The notes under the pieces: generated by a model
What the model saw: the letters and a program-made list of their open reading frames with translations, nothing else
The model's database searches: none
What the model was told of the DNA's origin: nothing
Translations under genes and position numbers: made by a program
Part shown: in pieces, positions 43,306-55,468 of the stretch
How positions within the stretch are numbered: the stretch's first letter is position 1
Layout: each line of letters starts with the position of its first letter
From: Phytophthora colocasiae
Lineage: Eukaryota; Oomycota; Peronosporomycetes; Peronosporales; Peronosporaceae
Assembly: GCA_018806915.1 (NCBI GenBank)
Contig: JAGKQI010000101.1
Span: 1,426,001-1,490,000 of the forward strand
Direction: 5' to 3'
Length of the DNA: 64,000 bases

Positions 43306-46300
43306 TTATTGCTCCACCTCGTCGGCACTCCATGTAAGACGTGATCGAAGTTTGGTCGCATCCATTATAAGAGCTTCCTTTTTCGATCGATTTTCTGTCG
43401 CTTGTTCATCACCGTTCTTTTCAGACTCGACGGAAACCTTCTCCGCAGCCATCAGTATTTCGTCCATTAGCTCCTGCATTTGAGACTGATTGCCAGCATC
43501 CATCAAGCCTCGGTTCTCAGCTACGAAGCGTACGTGAAGGAGATGCAACAATGATCGAATAGTCAGCTCCACGTCCTGCTTGCTACATGAATCACTCTCG
43601 ACAGTGGGCACCAAAGTAGTAAGAGCTATTCTACACTGCGAAAGCAGCACAGAGCTCCACAGTACGAGAGTATCCAGCTCTTCTTCAGCTAGCTCGCCAC
43701 ATGTCGGTAGTTCTATCGGGGACACAAAACCCCAAGGTATCAGCACCGTCATCACACTAACCCGAAACTCGCATTCCTTAGAAGAAGCTCCCGCCAGAAG
43801 CAGGTAGGTCTCTCGTAGGTTCTCTAGAGCTCCAATGAAACTTGAACTCATTACATCAATCACAAAACGTAGCAATCTCTGACCCACTTGCATTGCCAAG
43901 GTAACAGTGGAGTCAACAGATGCACCGACTGTCTTTTCAAGATCGACGAAGCAATCTCCTTCAACCAACAAATCTTGTGCTACCTGAATTCGACTGTCTC
44001 CCTCAATATCGAACCAGTAACCGCATCTCCGACAAGCACTCAGTAGTTCGAACCAGAAGCCTCCATCAGTACGCTTCGACCGTTGTTTGTAGTAATTCTC
44101 GTTGTCTTGAACCTTACCGCCAACCAATCGCTCATACAGACTAGCATCGTCATCATCCACAACTCGTTTTCTCGTTAAAAACTCGAACAACTCGTACACA
44201 GCCGCTGGTGCAGCGGATTGCAGCAAATTCATCGTCTTCACTTCGTCATTTTCTTCGAATGAGAACGTGCTGGCCTGTTCATCAAGAACCTTTACAACAC
44301 TAAGAAGACACCACGTTAACCGATGTGATGCAGTTCCAGAGAGAGACTGCAGTACTTTCCCCGCAGTTTCAGCAACTTCAAATCGAGCGTTTGTGAGGGA
44401 TTTCTCAGCGATTGAGATGAAGAAGCTGTCTGGAAACGCGAGCTCCTCGTGTTGACGCTGTATCGACGTCAATAGCACGTCCAACGCAGCTTTTATACAA
44501 GCATCATCGCCAGTGTTTACAAGCATATGAACTGCTTGAGTTTTCGCTTTAACGGAGTCGACATTCAAAAGTGCCAACGCTGCTTCTCCATGGTGATTTC
44601 GTTTGGAAAGATAGTCAGCATACTTACACAAGGTGTCGTTGAGTAGCGGGTCATTGGGTCCCAATCGTGAGCGAATGAGTGCAAGAGCTTCCTTATAAGC
44701 ATCACCTCGCACTAAACAAGAGACAGCGGATTGAAGTTTCCCAATACTGAGGAAATGAAACGCAGCAGCTGTCTGATCCCCCTCGGAGTCTAGCTGGTGC
44801 GCGTACAAATTCGTCATCTCTCGCCATACATCCATGCCAGCCATTGGAGCAAAGGACAGCCACGTTGGAGTTAAGCAGCCTTCTTTGGCGACAATCCGAA
44901 GAGCTTGGATAATATCACCTTGTAGCAGTAGTGTGTTGGCAAGATTTTCCCACCCGCGCTCATCTTGGAATCGCTTTGATTCCGAAGCGAAGAAATTTTG
45001 TACGGCTTTGCGGTCCGTTTGAGTGAGAAACCCACCAATTGCCTTTTCATCTTCCACTCTGTCCACTCCAACAACCTTGCAACAAGCCAAAGCGATTTCG
45101 GATGGAGAAAGTTTGGACTCGGAATGGAAAATCCGCGCACTCTTCTTCTTCGAGTTGTTAGATGGAGTGGAAGATGATATTTGTGGAGAACTTGGCTTCA
45201 CCTTTCCTTCTCTATGATCTGCTGGTGGTTCAGGTGCAATAACCTCAACCTCCTGGGGCTGTTTCACTTTGCCATGTTTCTTCATTGTGGACGATGGCTC
45301 ATTTTGCTGATTTCTGTAGTCCCAGATGCGTAGTGTTTGATCCTCTCCCCCAGTCGCAAGTGCATACGGCGACACCCAGTCCAGCGATAAGACACGTCCA
45401 ACGTGATGATTAAAGCAGGCCACTCTCTGGGATGATATTGCATCCCACACCTGTGCTGTACCATCAGCAGACGTTGAGGCGAGAAGACTTTGTGTTTCGT
45501 TAGGGCACCACCTCAAACACGTAACCTTGTTCGAGTGTGCCTCTATACTACCCAGAAAGCGGATTTCAGGCTCGGAACTGGACCAGTCTCTCTCATCGGA
45601 GCTCGATCTACCACAAACGTAGACAAAGATCTCCCCCTTTTGACCTCCAGACGCCAACAACTTGGCATTTCGACCCTTGCTCCAGGCTAAACAGCTCACG
45701 GACTCCAGGTGTTCGTGATAGCGATGTACAGTCATGCTATCGTTGAGGCTCCCACACCACTCCATTACTTCGACAACACCGTTAGAACGCCCGAAGGCTA
45801 CCAATTCACATTGTTCATCCCACGCAAACGCAATGCTATCGGTCATGACTTCGCGAGACTTGCGATCGACTTCATCGGCACTTGATTCCAATATATTACC
45901 GCCTGCGTCACAGCTCCACAGCGACATTTTCACGTCACCTGCATCACGATTCGTAGTGTGGCCTTCTTGAGCAATTAACGCGTCTTCCAGACTCTGTCCC
46001 TCTTCCTGTGCAGCTTCCAATTGCTTGATACTCGCGAGAAACCCGTCATCTTCGGTTGACTTTGGCTTCAGAACGACCCACTGAAGTTGTACAACTTCCT
46101 GTCTATGGCTTGAATGAAAATGGTTGTACTTCTTGTTCTGAGTGTCGTAAATCCCAATACGACCGTCTTCCATGCCGTACGCCAGTACAGAGCGCTGGAA
46201 TGGATGCCAACAAACGCACGTGACCTTGCTCTGTAGACCTTTCCAGAGTAAATCGCACTGGTAGTCGCTTTCTGACCCAGTTTTAGTATTGAGATCCCAT

Positions 46301-47798
46301 AGACGAATCGTCTGATCCCCAATTCCAGCAGCCACGACGCTAGTAGCTGCATTGTACGCCACATAATAAGTATGCCCGCCCAATCCAGTCAGCGTTTCGA
46401 CGCAAGTTGCTGCGAGAGATTGGGAAGGGGGGTTTTCTTTCCAGAGCCGCAGCTCTCTATCCAGCGAGACAGTCAGCATCGATACATCTTCGTATCCTGA
46501 TGTTACGGATGGTGCCATCAAAATGCTGAAGAGCATTCGGCTGTGACCTCCCTTTACAACCACAGGTTTGCATTTTTGACGATTTTTCCCTTTCTTTTCG
46601 GATAGGTCTGCACTCCATTCCCAACGTAACAGACTGCCGTCAAACGAACCTGACCATAAGCTGTGTTTTACACGAGCTGTGGTAGTGGCCCAAGCCACAG
46701 GTAACCATAGTTGTTTTGTCTGCGTAAACGACATCCCCTGTTTTCCAGTTGGAAGTCGGAGCGTTTGCTCCAAAGCGGGTTCGTCATTCCTCGTAACTTT
46801 CCACACTTTAATCGTTTTATCTCGCGATGAAGAGGCCAACCACACATCCAGCTCTGCAACGTCATCGTCTGCTGATTTCCACGTGACGCATTGAACTTCC
46901 TGGTCATGCCCAGAGAGGCGATGACGCACAGTGCCCTGCACAGCGTCAACAAGACACAGCACTCCACTGCGATATCCTACAGCTACTAAAGCCTTATCAT
47001 GAGGAGAAATCGCCATCGAATGAACTCCATCGCCTGAAATCGGCACGAAAACACGCACTTTCCCTCTGCAGACAATACAAAACACCACAGTCAATTCCAT
47101 TTTAGTAGTCAAAAGTAGCAGCTCTTCTCTTACGCGTCACGTTCCCACGCGCTGATTCGTCCTTGTCGATCTCCAGCCACCACGAAATTTGCGTCCAGCA
47201 TCGATGATGCCGTCACAGCCATCACCTCTGCTTTGTGCTTCTTGTGCTGCTCGATCATCGTCAAGGATGCCACATCCCTGGAAAAAGACAAAAGTCAACA
47301 CACCTGTCTCAATATTTAGGGTATCGATTGTAGAATTCACCAGATCTGAACGCTGCCTTCCTCCCCACCACAAATGAGCCGCAACTCCCCCGTTACATCC
47401 GTCAAAAACTGCACTGAAATCACGCGGCGGTCGCGTTTGGCCCGTACAAGTTGTTCCACGAACGAAAGTCTCGTTCCTGTATGCGTTTCACTAAGAACCT
47501 GGTAAATAAAGACACTGTTCTTGGCTCCGAAGGCTACTAGAAGTCCATAGTCTTCACTTTGTCCCCAGTCACAGATCTGTAGTCATTCAACACACGCTTA
47601 TCGTTAATTATACACCCAAACCAACTCTACCTTCCCTCTTCCAACATCAATTATTCACTAACAACATACCTGTGAGCAATACCAATTAGGTGATGGAGGA
47701 AGTACATACATATGCTCTTCCCCAGCTAAAGAATTCAAGCGTCCGTCGGCTGAATGACGCACAGCAGCACCATGAACCAGCACGTCCGTCATCTCCAT
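43306..47798 (-). CDS. GEMIN5: Gemin5-like snRNA-binding WD40/TPR protein
   Basis: Exons on the minus strand 47798-47670, 47576-47341, 47277-47134 and 47065-43306 join in frame to 1422 residues. The N-terminus has the Gemin5 hallmark LPPSPNWYC. Two 7-blade WD40 propellers follow, with repeats ending GSVQIWD, KTIKVWK, QTIRLWDL, GTAQVWD and QTLRIWDY. The second half has the Gemin5 TPR-like dimerisation region (LSFAPMAGMDVWREM, then HFLSIGKLQSAVSCL and YKEALALIRSRLGPNDP). Gemin5 recognises the Sm-site/cap region of pre-snRNAs for SMN-complex Sm-core assembly and also binds ribosomes. The apparent in-frame start at 47112 is intronic; splicing at 47065 replaces it. The start 47798 is the ATG preceding the conserved N-terminal motif. 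Confidence 0.92.
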
Positions 47799-48091
47799 CA
47801 ATGTACCTGTGCTTTTAATCCCAATTACAATTTCCACCAATCACCATTGAGAACGAAAAGTATCCTAGCTCCTCGCAGCATGGGACCCGGCGGCCTCGCC
47901 GCCTGCTAAACTCCGCTTGCACGCGGGACACGCCGTCGTCAGGGGCTTCGAGAAAGCCGCAAGTACTTGATCTTGAAGCTACACTTGTGCCAGTTGGAGA
48001 GAAGGCCGGGAAAAGCCCGTCCCAAGCCGTCTAACGAGCTCAAAAAGACCAAGGCTCTTCCTGTCCGTCACAATTTGATCTGCTCGTGTCC
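47799..48091. promoter_or_regulatory. Bidirectional promoter, Gemin5 / HEATR6
   Basis: 293 bp separate the two divergent start codons and must contain both promoters. GC-rich (GGCGGCCTCGCCGCC near 47890). CACAATTTGATCT at 48069-48081 is a weak flanking-element (CAWTTT) match for the HEATR6 side. Confidence 0.55.
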
Positions 48092-51000
48092 ATGAGCCCG
48101 GCTATCTGCGCATCTGCCAATATCAGTGGCACGTCGCCCTCCTCGGGCTGGAACTTGGGCGTGCAACGTCGAGATCGCAAGCTGTGGACGACCATCGCTG
48201 AGCGCCTGGAGGCCGACGTGGCAGTGCTGCAGCTCACGCTCGTGGAGCTGGAAGAGATGCTCAAACAGCTCATGGCTGTGGCACTGCCCAACCCCCGCAT
48301 CCGAGGGGATGAGATTGCGGCGTTGATTACAGCTTTAGCCCAGATTCTGCCGTTAAGCTCTGGTCTGTTGTGCTCTGAGTTCGCTCGCTTCGTTCAGAAG
48401 TGCTGCTCGAGAGAACGTGTGCAGTTCTCCAGTGCGCAGTTGAAAGTGGTGATGACGTTCTTCCTGAACTTCATTAAGACGTGTCCAAGCTGGTACACAG
48501 CCAATTCGATCCGAGCTTTAGGGCAAGTGCTACACGACAATGCGGACAGAGCGAGTGTTGAGTTCGAGCTGCTGTTTGCTGTACTGCTGAAGCATCTGGA
48601 CCCTTCGGGAGTGGACATTGAAGCGCGCTACGCGGCCACGAGCTGCGTGTCGAACATCTGCACGCAGGCGGGCAAGACACCTGAGGTGTACCACTACTTT
48701 TCGTCGTTACTGCGGATGGTGGTGGAGAACTTTCGACAACAAGCGCTTGGTCTGACCAAGGGCCAAGACGACCGCATCCTCGTCAAGGCGTGCACATCCA
48801 GTATGAAGTGTATCTTCACGATCATTGTCTCGAACTTCGACCGCCTGAGCGACCTCATTATCGCGACGCTACCCAGCTTACTCACATCTATGCGCCAGGT
48901 TGTGGGCTACGGCCTTGTGCTCAAGAATGACCAAAACGACGTCATGTTCTCGTGTCAAGAAGAATTACATCCAACCGACTCGGATTCGTCCGTATGTGGT
49001 TCGGATGGCAGTACTGGAGGACGCCAAGTCGGAGAGTAAGTTCTAGCGATCAAGTTCAGAGAGTCTTGGACGGTTCTAACATTGATGCTGCTGTTTTTGT
49101 AGCGGACTGTTGGCTCGACTGCGCATCAGTGTGTTGTACACGCTGGAAGCGATCGCTCAGCACTTTCCGAAGTCCATCACGTCGTCGATGGGTCTATACC
49201 TTCCGGAGCAGACAACGCCGTACATGACACTATTCAACAACACGCCGTCAGTGCTCACTCTACTCATCGCAGACCCAAGCGAGAAGGCTCGAATGACCGC
49301 TGCGAAGTTCTTGGACGTGTTTTGGGACAAGATACCGCTAAAGATGTACTTCCGACGCTCTTCTTGCTCTGGTGCAACGACAGTAGCGCCCACGTCGTCG
49401 ATGTCATTTGCGTCTATGCCCAAACGAATCTCTCTGATGCTGTACCAAGTGCATGTCACCTTGGTCTACTGCATCCAGCACGAGAAAGAATCTGTTCCGC
49501 TTGCGCAGATCCTAAAGGTACGCAGAAGTGAAAATATAAGGTTGCGAAGTGTGTTAACCCAATGCATTGTTACACTGTAGAGCACGGCATCAGTGATTCA
49601 ACACTTCCCGTATGGACACGTAACTGAACTACTGGACCAAATGGAGTTGTCACCTAGTTTAGGAGACATTTTGAAAGCGTTCGCGTCGAGTTTGTATGTT
49701 TCAGCAGCGTCCACAGGTTTGTGCTTTCGGCTACAATACGTATAGAATCATTGACTGACCACTGCTGCTGAATTTCGTAGATCATGGTGTGCGAATGGCG
49801 AGTTTGTCGTGTATGTCAGCGCTTCTCAATGTTCAAGACACTCTCCCGGCCATCTTGGAGTGGATGATACATACAAGTGACACAGACTCGGCGATCCGGG
49901 TGGCGCACATTTCAATCGCTTGTGGCACTTGGTTACTAAGCCGTCGATCGTTCGTTGAGGAACTGCTGCTAATGGCTTCGCGGCCTGATGACTCGTCTCG
50001 CACACTACTGAGGCTGGAAGCCATGTCGCTTTTGTCCAAGGTAGCCAAGAACTACTCGCCTGCGTTGAGTGCTAACTGGCAGAAGCTTGCGGACTTTATG
50101 CTGGCAGCTTTTCAAGATATGGACGCGAATGTTCGACTGCAAGCAGTGAAGATCCTGGAAAATTACATCAAGGGCGAGAATGGTAGCTCGGAGGGCGGAA
50201 TGCCAGGCAATCTGACGGCACAAGACTCGTGCCGTGTGGACTGTTTGGACTTTATGGCGACACACTTAATACGAGCTTTTTACGACACCTCACACCATGT
50301 CCGTGCCAGTGTGTGCGCCTGCTTCACGTTGCTGTCAGCTCAAGACTGGGCTTGGCTGGGTGAGAAGAAGCAAACCCGACGACTGCCAGTGTTGGCGGCC
50401 AAGAGTGGTGGGACTAGTCCTAGCGTATCGTGCCTGGACTCGTACACTCGCATCTTTATGCAAACTCCGAAAGACAGTTCACCAGTAGTTCGTGCCGCAG
50501 GATTCCGATTGTTAGGATCATTGTGCCTTGCACCAACGTTCAAGACTCGAGCGTTTGCGAGCAGTGTGGTGGGTTTGGCCTTGGATGCACTGTGCGATTC
50601 GACCTTAAACGTGCGTGTTCGAGCTGCGTGGGCGTTGGGGAATGTCTGCACAACACCTGGGCCCGAAGCGATCATTGAGAGCGATGCTCCACCTCTTCCT
50701 CCACCTGCACCGCCGTCTTCGTTTGTGGCGAAAATGGAGGCATCAACGTCATACCCACCTCTACCTCCGCAAGTGTTGTACGAGCTTCTGCCACCATTCC
50801 AACTGCGCCTAGTGATCGAGAAGATGCTGGTGTACATCAACGACAACGACAAAGTGGCATCCAGCGTAGCTCGCACGCTTGGACTCGTGTGTCGGTGGAC
50901 CAGCTTTCCGTCTTTCCGGCGCACCTTATCTACGAAAGAACAAGCGTTGCTGGATGATCTACTGGGTCAAGCGATGGTCGTCTTGGCCGGGAAGGTTAAT

Positions 51001-51720
51001 GCTGGATCGCCTAAGGTCCGCTGGAACGCGTGTCATGCCATCGCTAAGGTGCTTCTGTGCCCCAACCTGCCGCTTGCATCGGTGACTTGGGCCCCGTCCG
51101 TCTTCCAGGCTTTGTTGACCGCTGTCGCGCAGCAGGAGAACTTCAAGGTGCGAATCAGTGCAGCGACTGCGCTACGGGTCTCTCAAACGCGCAGTGCGTT
51201 CGGTTCTTTCTTCCAGTCGGCACTTCGAGCCACGGTGGACGCACTGGAGACGGCGTCGGACTTGAAGGACGTGACAGAGTTTCGCTACAAGGAGCAGTTG
51301 GAGACGCAACTGTCTTTCACCCTGGTGCATTTGATTCATGTCGCCACTGAAGAAGACGATTCGCTGATACTGGAGGCGTTGAAGGCCAAGCCCCGGGGTT
51401 TTCTGTACGACTGGTTACTCCACAACCTGCATCGCATGATTGCAGCCATTGAGCGCGAGGGTGAAGCGATTGCTGGAGCAAGCACCAGTGGCGATATCAG
51501 CGAAGATGGTCGTGCTGGAGGAACTAGTGATGCACATGATGTGAACCCAATCAAGAAGGAGGAGCTGTTGTCGGCTGTGCGCTCGCTGTTGCGGATTTTG
51601 GAGCGACTTAACACTGACAAGGCGTACACGACCAGCTGCGCTTCGCTCCTGTACGACACTAAGATCGGTCTCGAGCGTGATGTACTATATTCCAACGAGG
51701 ATATTCCCTTCGAGCTGTGA
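48092..51720 (+). CDS. HEATR6: HEAT repeat-containing protein 6 (HEATR6-like)
   Basis: Exons 48092-49035, 49103-49517, 49581-49716 and 49781-51720 join in frame to 1144 residues. The protein is an all-helical HEAT solenoid. The C-terminal block KVRWNACHAIAKVLLCPNLPL, then ENFKVRISAATALRV, matches the most conserved part of HEATR6. The middle exon (DPSEKARMTAAKFLDVFWD) corresponds to its DUF4042 region. A Pro-rich insert (PPLPPPAPPSS) interrupts near 50690-50740. HEATR6 is poorly characterised (amplified in breast cancer); no enzymatic activity is expected. ATG 48092 is preferred over the in-frame GTG 6 bp upstream. At the first junction the splice phase (GA/C) decides the frame of exon 1's end, which would otherwise be ambiguous. 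Confidence 0.85.
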
Positions 51721-51822
51721 ACGGGCTACGTACCTGTAGCAGTAAGTAAACATAGCGAACGATGAGAGCAGGACCTACGAAGGATGATCCCGGCTGACTA
51801 TTATCGCTTCGAGTTTTTGCAA

Positions 51823-53265
51823 CTAGCGCCGGAAGCGAGCGCGCCGATTTCTCTTGCGACCGCCGCGATGGCGGCGTTTACGCGGTTGTCCCTCAGGCTG
51901 CTGGCTCTGGATCTTCTTCCTTTCTTCGACTTGTTCGTCTGTGAGTGGGAGGTAGTACAAGACAGGTTTCGTCTCAGTCTTCTGGAAGAATTCGTCAATC
52001 GTCACCTCTTTACGAACAGAAAATTAACGTTAGTACGGAGAAACAAAACATGACTTGCTTGCGTTCTTACTCTGTCGTTGGGTTTCTTGTGTGCTGTCGC
52101 TGTCCTTGCTTTTCACTCGACTGGGTACATTCTCCTCCCCGTATTGAGAAATCTGCGTGTCATCAATTAGCAAAATTTACCCGTTTGATTCCAAATAGAG
52201 CTCGCACCTCCATTGCCGTGAAGTCTACTAGCTTGGCACTAAGAGACCGTCCATTCTCCGGGGGCCAGGCTTTGCCGTCAAGGGCAGCTCTAGTTTTCTC
52301 AGTCTGTCATCCAAAGCAACAGGGTTAGCACTACCAAGGTCGCAACTAAAAAGATAAATAACTTACTGTTTCGGGATTCGAGTACGTCACAAAGCAGTGG
52401 GTTTTGATAACATCCATCCAGAAGCCACCTTCCACATAGTTTCCAAACTCTTGTACGAGTGCCTACACAAATACCACGTTAACCCAATCATTCCCACTGG
52501 GACTGTTTAAGTACCAACCTTGACAGCATTCAGCGTAAATGGCCGGACAAAGTTGTCAATCCGGAGAGTTGTTCTCTCTTCTTCCTTCTCACTGCATTAC
52601 ACAAAAATGTTAAACTAGCACACATACAAAGACGAATAAAACCTACGATGTTGTTGAGTCTTCATCCACCTCCTCACTGATCACAGAGTCAGCAGTAACC
52701 ATCGGCTTGTCCCCATCTTCATCTTCAGGCTCCGGTTTGCTAGTCACTTCCGTCTTTTGTTTTTTGGTGTCTTTCTCATCCTTCTCAACATCAAGAGCTC
52801 TCTTCACGCCCTTTATCATCTCTGAATTGTCTTCAAATTTTCCTCCATTCATTTCAGCTTGAATCTCCTCCTTAGGTTCGTTCCCATTGCTGACAGTATC
52901 AGCTGGAATTTCCTCTTTCTTGTCCTGATTCTCTTTATCACTGAATTTGTTTATCTCCTCCTTTTTCAGCTCAGGTTTTTCTTCAGCATTTTCTTCATCC
53001 TATACGTAATAGACGTATTAAGCTTCTCGTACAATTCACAACTGAAGCTGCTGCTATCCACCTGCAAATGCTCCTTCAATCGTTGGAGCAGCGCCGCCTT
53101 TAGCCCAGAAGCGTCTAAACCTCGCTTCTTCAGCTCTCGCTGTAAATCCTTCACCTGCATCATACAGAATAGAATATATATATGCATTAACAACGCATTG
53201 CCGTCTATTAGAATGCATACAGCGCCAACCTTCAGGCGGGAGAGTGCGTCGTCATCGAGCATCAT
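51823..53265 (-). CDS. ACIN1: Acinus-like SAP-RRM-RSB protein (splicing/EJC accessory)
   Basis: Eight exons on the minus strand (53265-53230, 53154-53062, 52999-52647, 52591-52519, 52462-52367, 52303-52181, 52152-52071, 52007-51823) join in frame to 346 residues. The order is a SAP domain (LSRLKVKDLQRELKKRGLD...KAALLQRLKEHL), a charged Lys/Glu linker, an RRM-like fold (TTLRIDNFVRPFT...THCFVTYSNPE), and the RNPS1-SAP18-binding motif (IDEFFQKTETKPVLYYLPLT). It ends in an Arg-rich nuclear tail RKRRHRGGRKRNRR. This is the Acinus architecture: with RNPS1 and SAP18 it forms ASAP, binding spliced mRNA at exon-junction complexes. It is far shorter than the animal protein. The ATG at 53265 is chosen; another in-frame ATG at 53337 would add 24 residues. 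Confidence 0.87.
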
Positions 53266-53366
53266 GATCCCGCGATCTAAAAGTGCTTTAACGTCAAATG
53301 TGTGGACCACAAGCAAAATGTGTATAAAACACAACATTATCGACCAAATTCACTTTTGTGACCAGC
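53266..53366. promoter_or_regulatory. Very short divergent promoter, Acinus / TTI2
   Basis: Only 101 bp (or 29 bp if the alternative Acinus start at 53337 is used) separate the two divergent start codons. Core promoters must overlap the other gene's leader. AAATTCACTTTTGTG near 53346-53360 is a weak initiator-like stretch for the plus side. Confidence 0.5.
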
Positions 53367-54719
53367 ATGGCGTTAGCTGAGCTGCTGCTGTCTGTGGACG
53401 TCTCCACTGATCTCCAGAGCGTTCACAAGCTGCTTGACGCGCTATCTATTGCCGATGACGTCGAGATACAGTCACTGCAGCCTGTTGTCACTCGCGTCGT
53501 GAAATCTCTCAGCCGTGGGGTCATTAAGAGCGTTGCAGCGGCTGCTTCGAACACTGATAATGTATCAAAACTAATAGCTCTGGACGACGATCTGCTACCA
53601 GTTCTGCGTGTATTACAGACATTTGTATGTCGAATGGTGTATCAGAACGATAAGGAACTTCTTCGATGGCTGCCGTTCGTGCTCACAGCCTGCTGCTTCG
53701 TGAACGGATCGGAACTACCAGGTGCAGAGCTTATGCAGAGTGTTATTATTACTGAGGAGACGTTGGACGCAGCTGTGGAGCTCGCAAAGGCTAAAGATCG
53801 ACCCAGTTTAATATCGAGATACGTTGCTCAAGTGGTAGCACTCTGCTCACAAGATGTGGACAAGGAGACGTGGGTGGCGGCATCTTCAGTCAATAAGAAG
53901 ATCATGTTGCACGTGGTACAGCAGGTGTCGTTCCCTCATTTAGGCGGTGACTTTCTTGGTCGACTGTTGGCGCTTACGTTCCCGCTCGTAGACGACCTGA
54001 CAAATGCCACACAACTTGTTGGTGCTCGACTGCTGCTTCATATCGTGAAGAATGTTACACCTACGGAGCTGCGCTGGTACTCGGACGTGCTGTTGGAGGT
54101 TCTACACACAGCCATTGTATCCCGCAAGCCAGAGACGCTGGATGTTCTGTTGGCTTGTCTTGTAGAATCACTGGACAAGGTGTCTCCTCCTGGCGAGCTC
54201 AAGCACTACGATCGATTCACGCCACGACTCCTTAACGACACCAGTCTGTGCAGTGACGTCGCTGTTCGCGTCATTTTTGTCCGGCATTTACGCGCGCTTG
54301 TGGCCCGTCAGGGGGCCCCACATAGCCTCAACATCATTCGATATCTACAACCACTATTGAAGGTGTTAATCGCGGGCTTTGAGAGTGTCAACGTTGAGCT
54401 CCTGTTAGCGACACTGGAAACGCTGCAGACGACTGTCCTCGCGGCTTGGCCCCGAATTGCACCACACACAGAGGAGATTGTGGTGGGTGTACTACGTGCT
54501 GTGGCTTTCTGTGAGATTTTCGATGAAGGTGCCGAATTCACGCCATCCTCACATGAAAGGAACCAGATTCTTGCGCTATGCGAAGACGTGCTAGACCTGC
54601 TCAACCAAGTCAGTGGTGGAGATTCTGTTGTCGGCGATATGTTAGCTACTGTGAGCAATCACAGTCCGAAGCTATCTCCCTTCTGTGATCGGATGCAAGA
54701 GAAGTTGACGGCTCGATAG
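53367..54719 (+). CDS. TTI2: TTI2-like HEAT-repeat protein (TTT complex)
   Basis: 450-residue single-exon, all-helical HEAT/ARM protein. The region [23 protein letters not shown], then [16 protein letters not shown], fits the Tti2 family core (terminal LVDD...GL.LL repeat); TTI2 works with TELO2 and TTI1 to mature PIKK kinases (ATM, ATR, mTOR). The assignment is by pattern and moderately sure. ATG 53367 starts MALAELLLSVDVS; an in-frame GTG at 53358 is ignored. A second, broken copy of residues ~162-450 lies at 58330-59342, so this is the intact source copy. Confidence 0.7.
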   Translation: MALAELLLSVDVSTDLQSVHKLLDALSIADDVEIQSLQPVVTRVVKSLSRGVIKSVAAAASNTDNVSKLIALDDDLLPVLRVLQTFVCRMVYQNDKELLRWLPFVLTACCFVNGSELPGAELMQSVIITEETLDAAVELAKAKDRPSLISRYVAQVVALCSQDVDKETWVAASSVNKKIMLHVVQQVSFPHLGGDFLGRLLALTFPLVDDLTNATQLVGARLLLHIVKNVTPTELRWYSDVLLEVLHTAIVSRKPETLDVLLACLVESLDKVSPPGELKHYDRFTPRLLNDTSLCSDVAVRVIFVRHLRALVARQGAPHSLNIIRYLQPLLKVLIAGFESVNVELLLATLETLQTTVLAAWPRIAPHTEEIVVGVLRAVAFCEIFDEGAEFTPSSHERNQILALCEDVLDLLNQVSGGDSVVGDMLATVSNHSPKLSPFCDRMQEKLTAR

Positions 54720-55135
54720 CGAGGATACGCACACACAACATGAGTCAGAACATGCTGTGCAATTTGGCGATTGAACGTGTACATGTTTTGTACAATCTTC
54801 ACACATGTAGGTTGAGCAAGTACGTAAGTGGTGAAGAGTTAACGACGACGACAGCCAAGGAAGTACAGTAGGTGAGCTGGTTGTCATGTTTTGCAGCTAC
54901 TACGTGAGCGGTCTACAGTACACACCAGAGTGTGAAGCCGAATGCGTAGGCGGTTCCAGATGCAGAACAACTGGAAGAAGAAACTTGTCATCGTGGAGTT
55001 GAGGAAGCAGTTGTCCGGTGCCCGTATACACAAGTACATCGTAATCGTTACTACCACAAGTTTAGTCACAGACACCGACCAAGATCGTGACTAACGTCGT
55101 GTTGGTAACAAGGTTGTTTACTTTTACTCAAGTCA
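54720..55135 (+). repeat. TTI2 3' flank, duplicated at 59343-59775
   Basis: Downstream of the TTI2 stop about 400 bp (GCGAGGATACGCACA... to GGTAACAAGGTTGTTTA) recur after the second TTI2 3' end with few substitutions and several small indels. No gene is supported here. Confidence 0.9.
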
Positions 55136-55393
55136 CTGTACATGTATCGTGATAACGAGCAACATCCAACATGTACCTGTATTAAAACAAGTACTACAAC
55201 ATGGACTTCTTCAGCCCTCTCCGCTTCTCCTTGGATAAAGCCGGTTTTCAAATAGCTTTGTATTAGTAGTTTTAGCGTCAGCTATAGTTATCCGCTCATC
55301 GAGAAGACAATATAACACGACCAATGTTTGCCCCCCCCCCCAAAAAAAAAAACAAGTACTGCAACGTACACAGGTACGGTATAAGCAAAAAAT
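55136..55393. other. Intergenic with a C11-A11 tract
   Basis: No gene. 55331-55341 is eleven C followed by eleven A at 55342-55352, an unusual compound homopolymer likely to slip in replication and sequencing. Confidence 0.85.
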
Positions 55394-55452
55394 AAGCGAT
55401 TTGGGAGGCAGCAGAGCTCATTAAGTGAGCTCTGCTGCCTCCCAAATCGCTT
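55394..55452. repeat. Perfect 27-bp-stem hairpin (loop TTAAG)
   Basis: 55394-55420 and 55426-55452 are exact reverse complements (AAGCGATTTGGGAGGCAGCA...). A-rich and T-rich runs flank the stem. It is about 200 bp upstream of the GH17 start and 16 bp before a second hairpin. Confidence 0.95.
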
Positions 55453-55468
55453 TTTTGCTATACATGTA

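Noticed and set aside
47066..47112. Gemin5 start at MTTKMELTV
   Set aside because: This stretch is intron sequence; splicing at 47134/47065 joins upstream WD40 exons in frame and recovers the conserved LPPSPNWYC N-terminus.
48930..49040. Frameshift in HEATR6 near the end of exon 1 (an alternative frame reads YIQPTRIRPYVVRMAVLEDAK)
   Set aside because: Only the original frame has the phase (GA/C) that splices correctly onto exon 2 at 49103, so no frameshift is needed.
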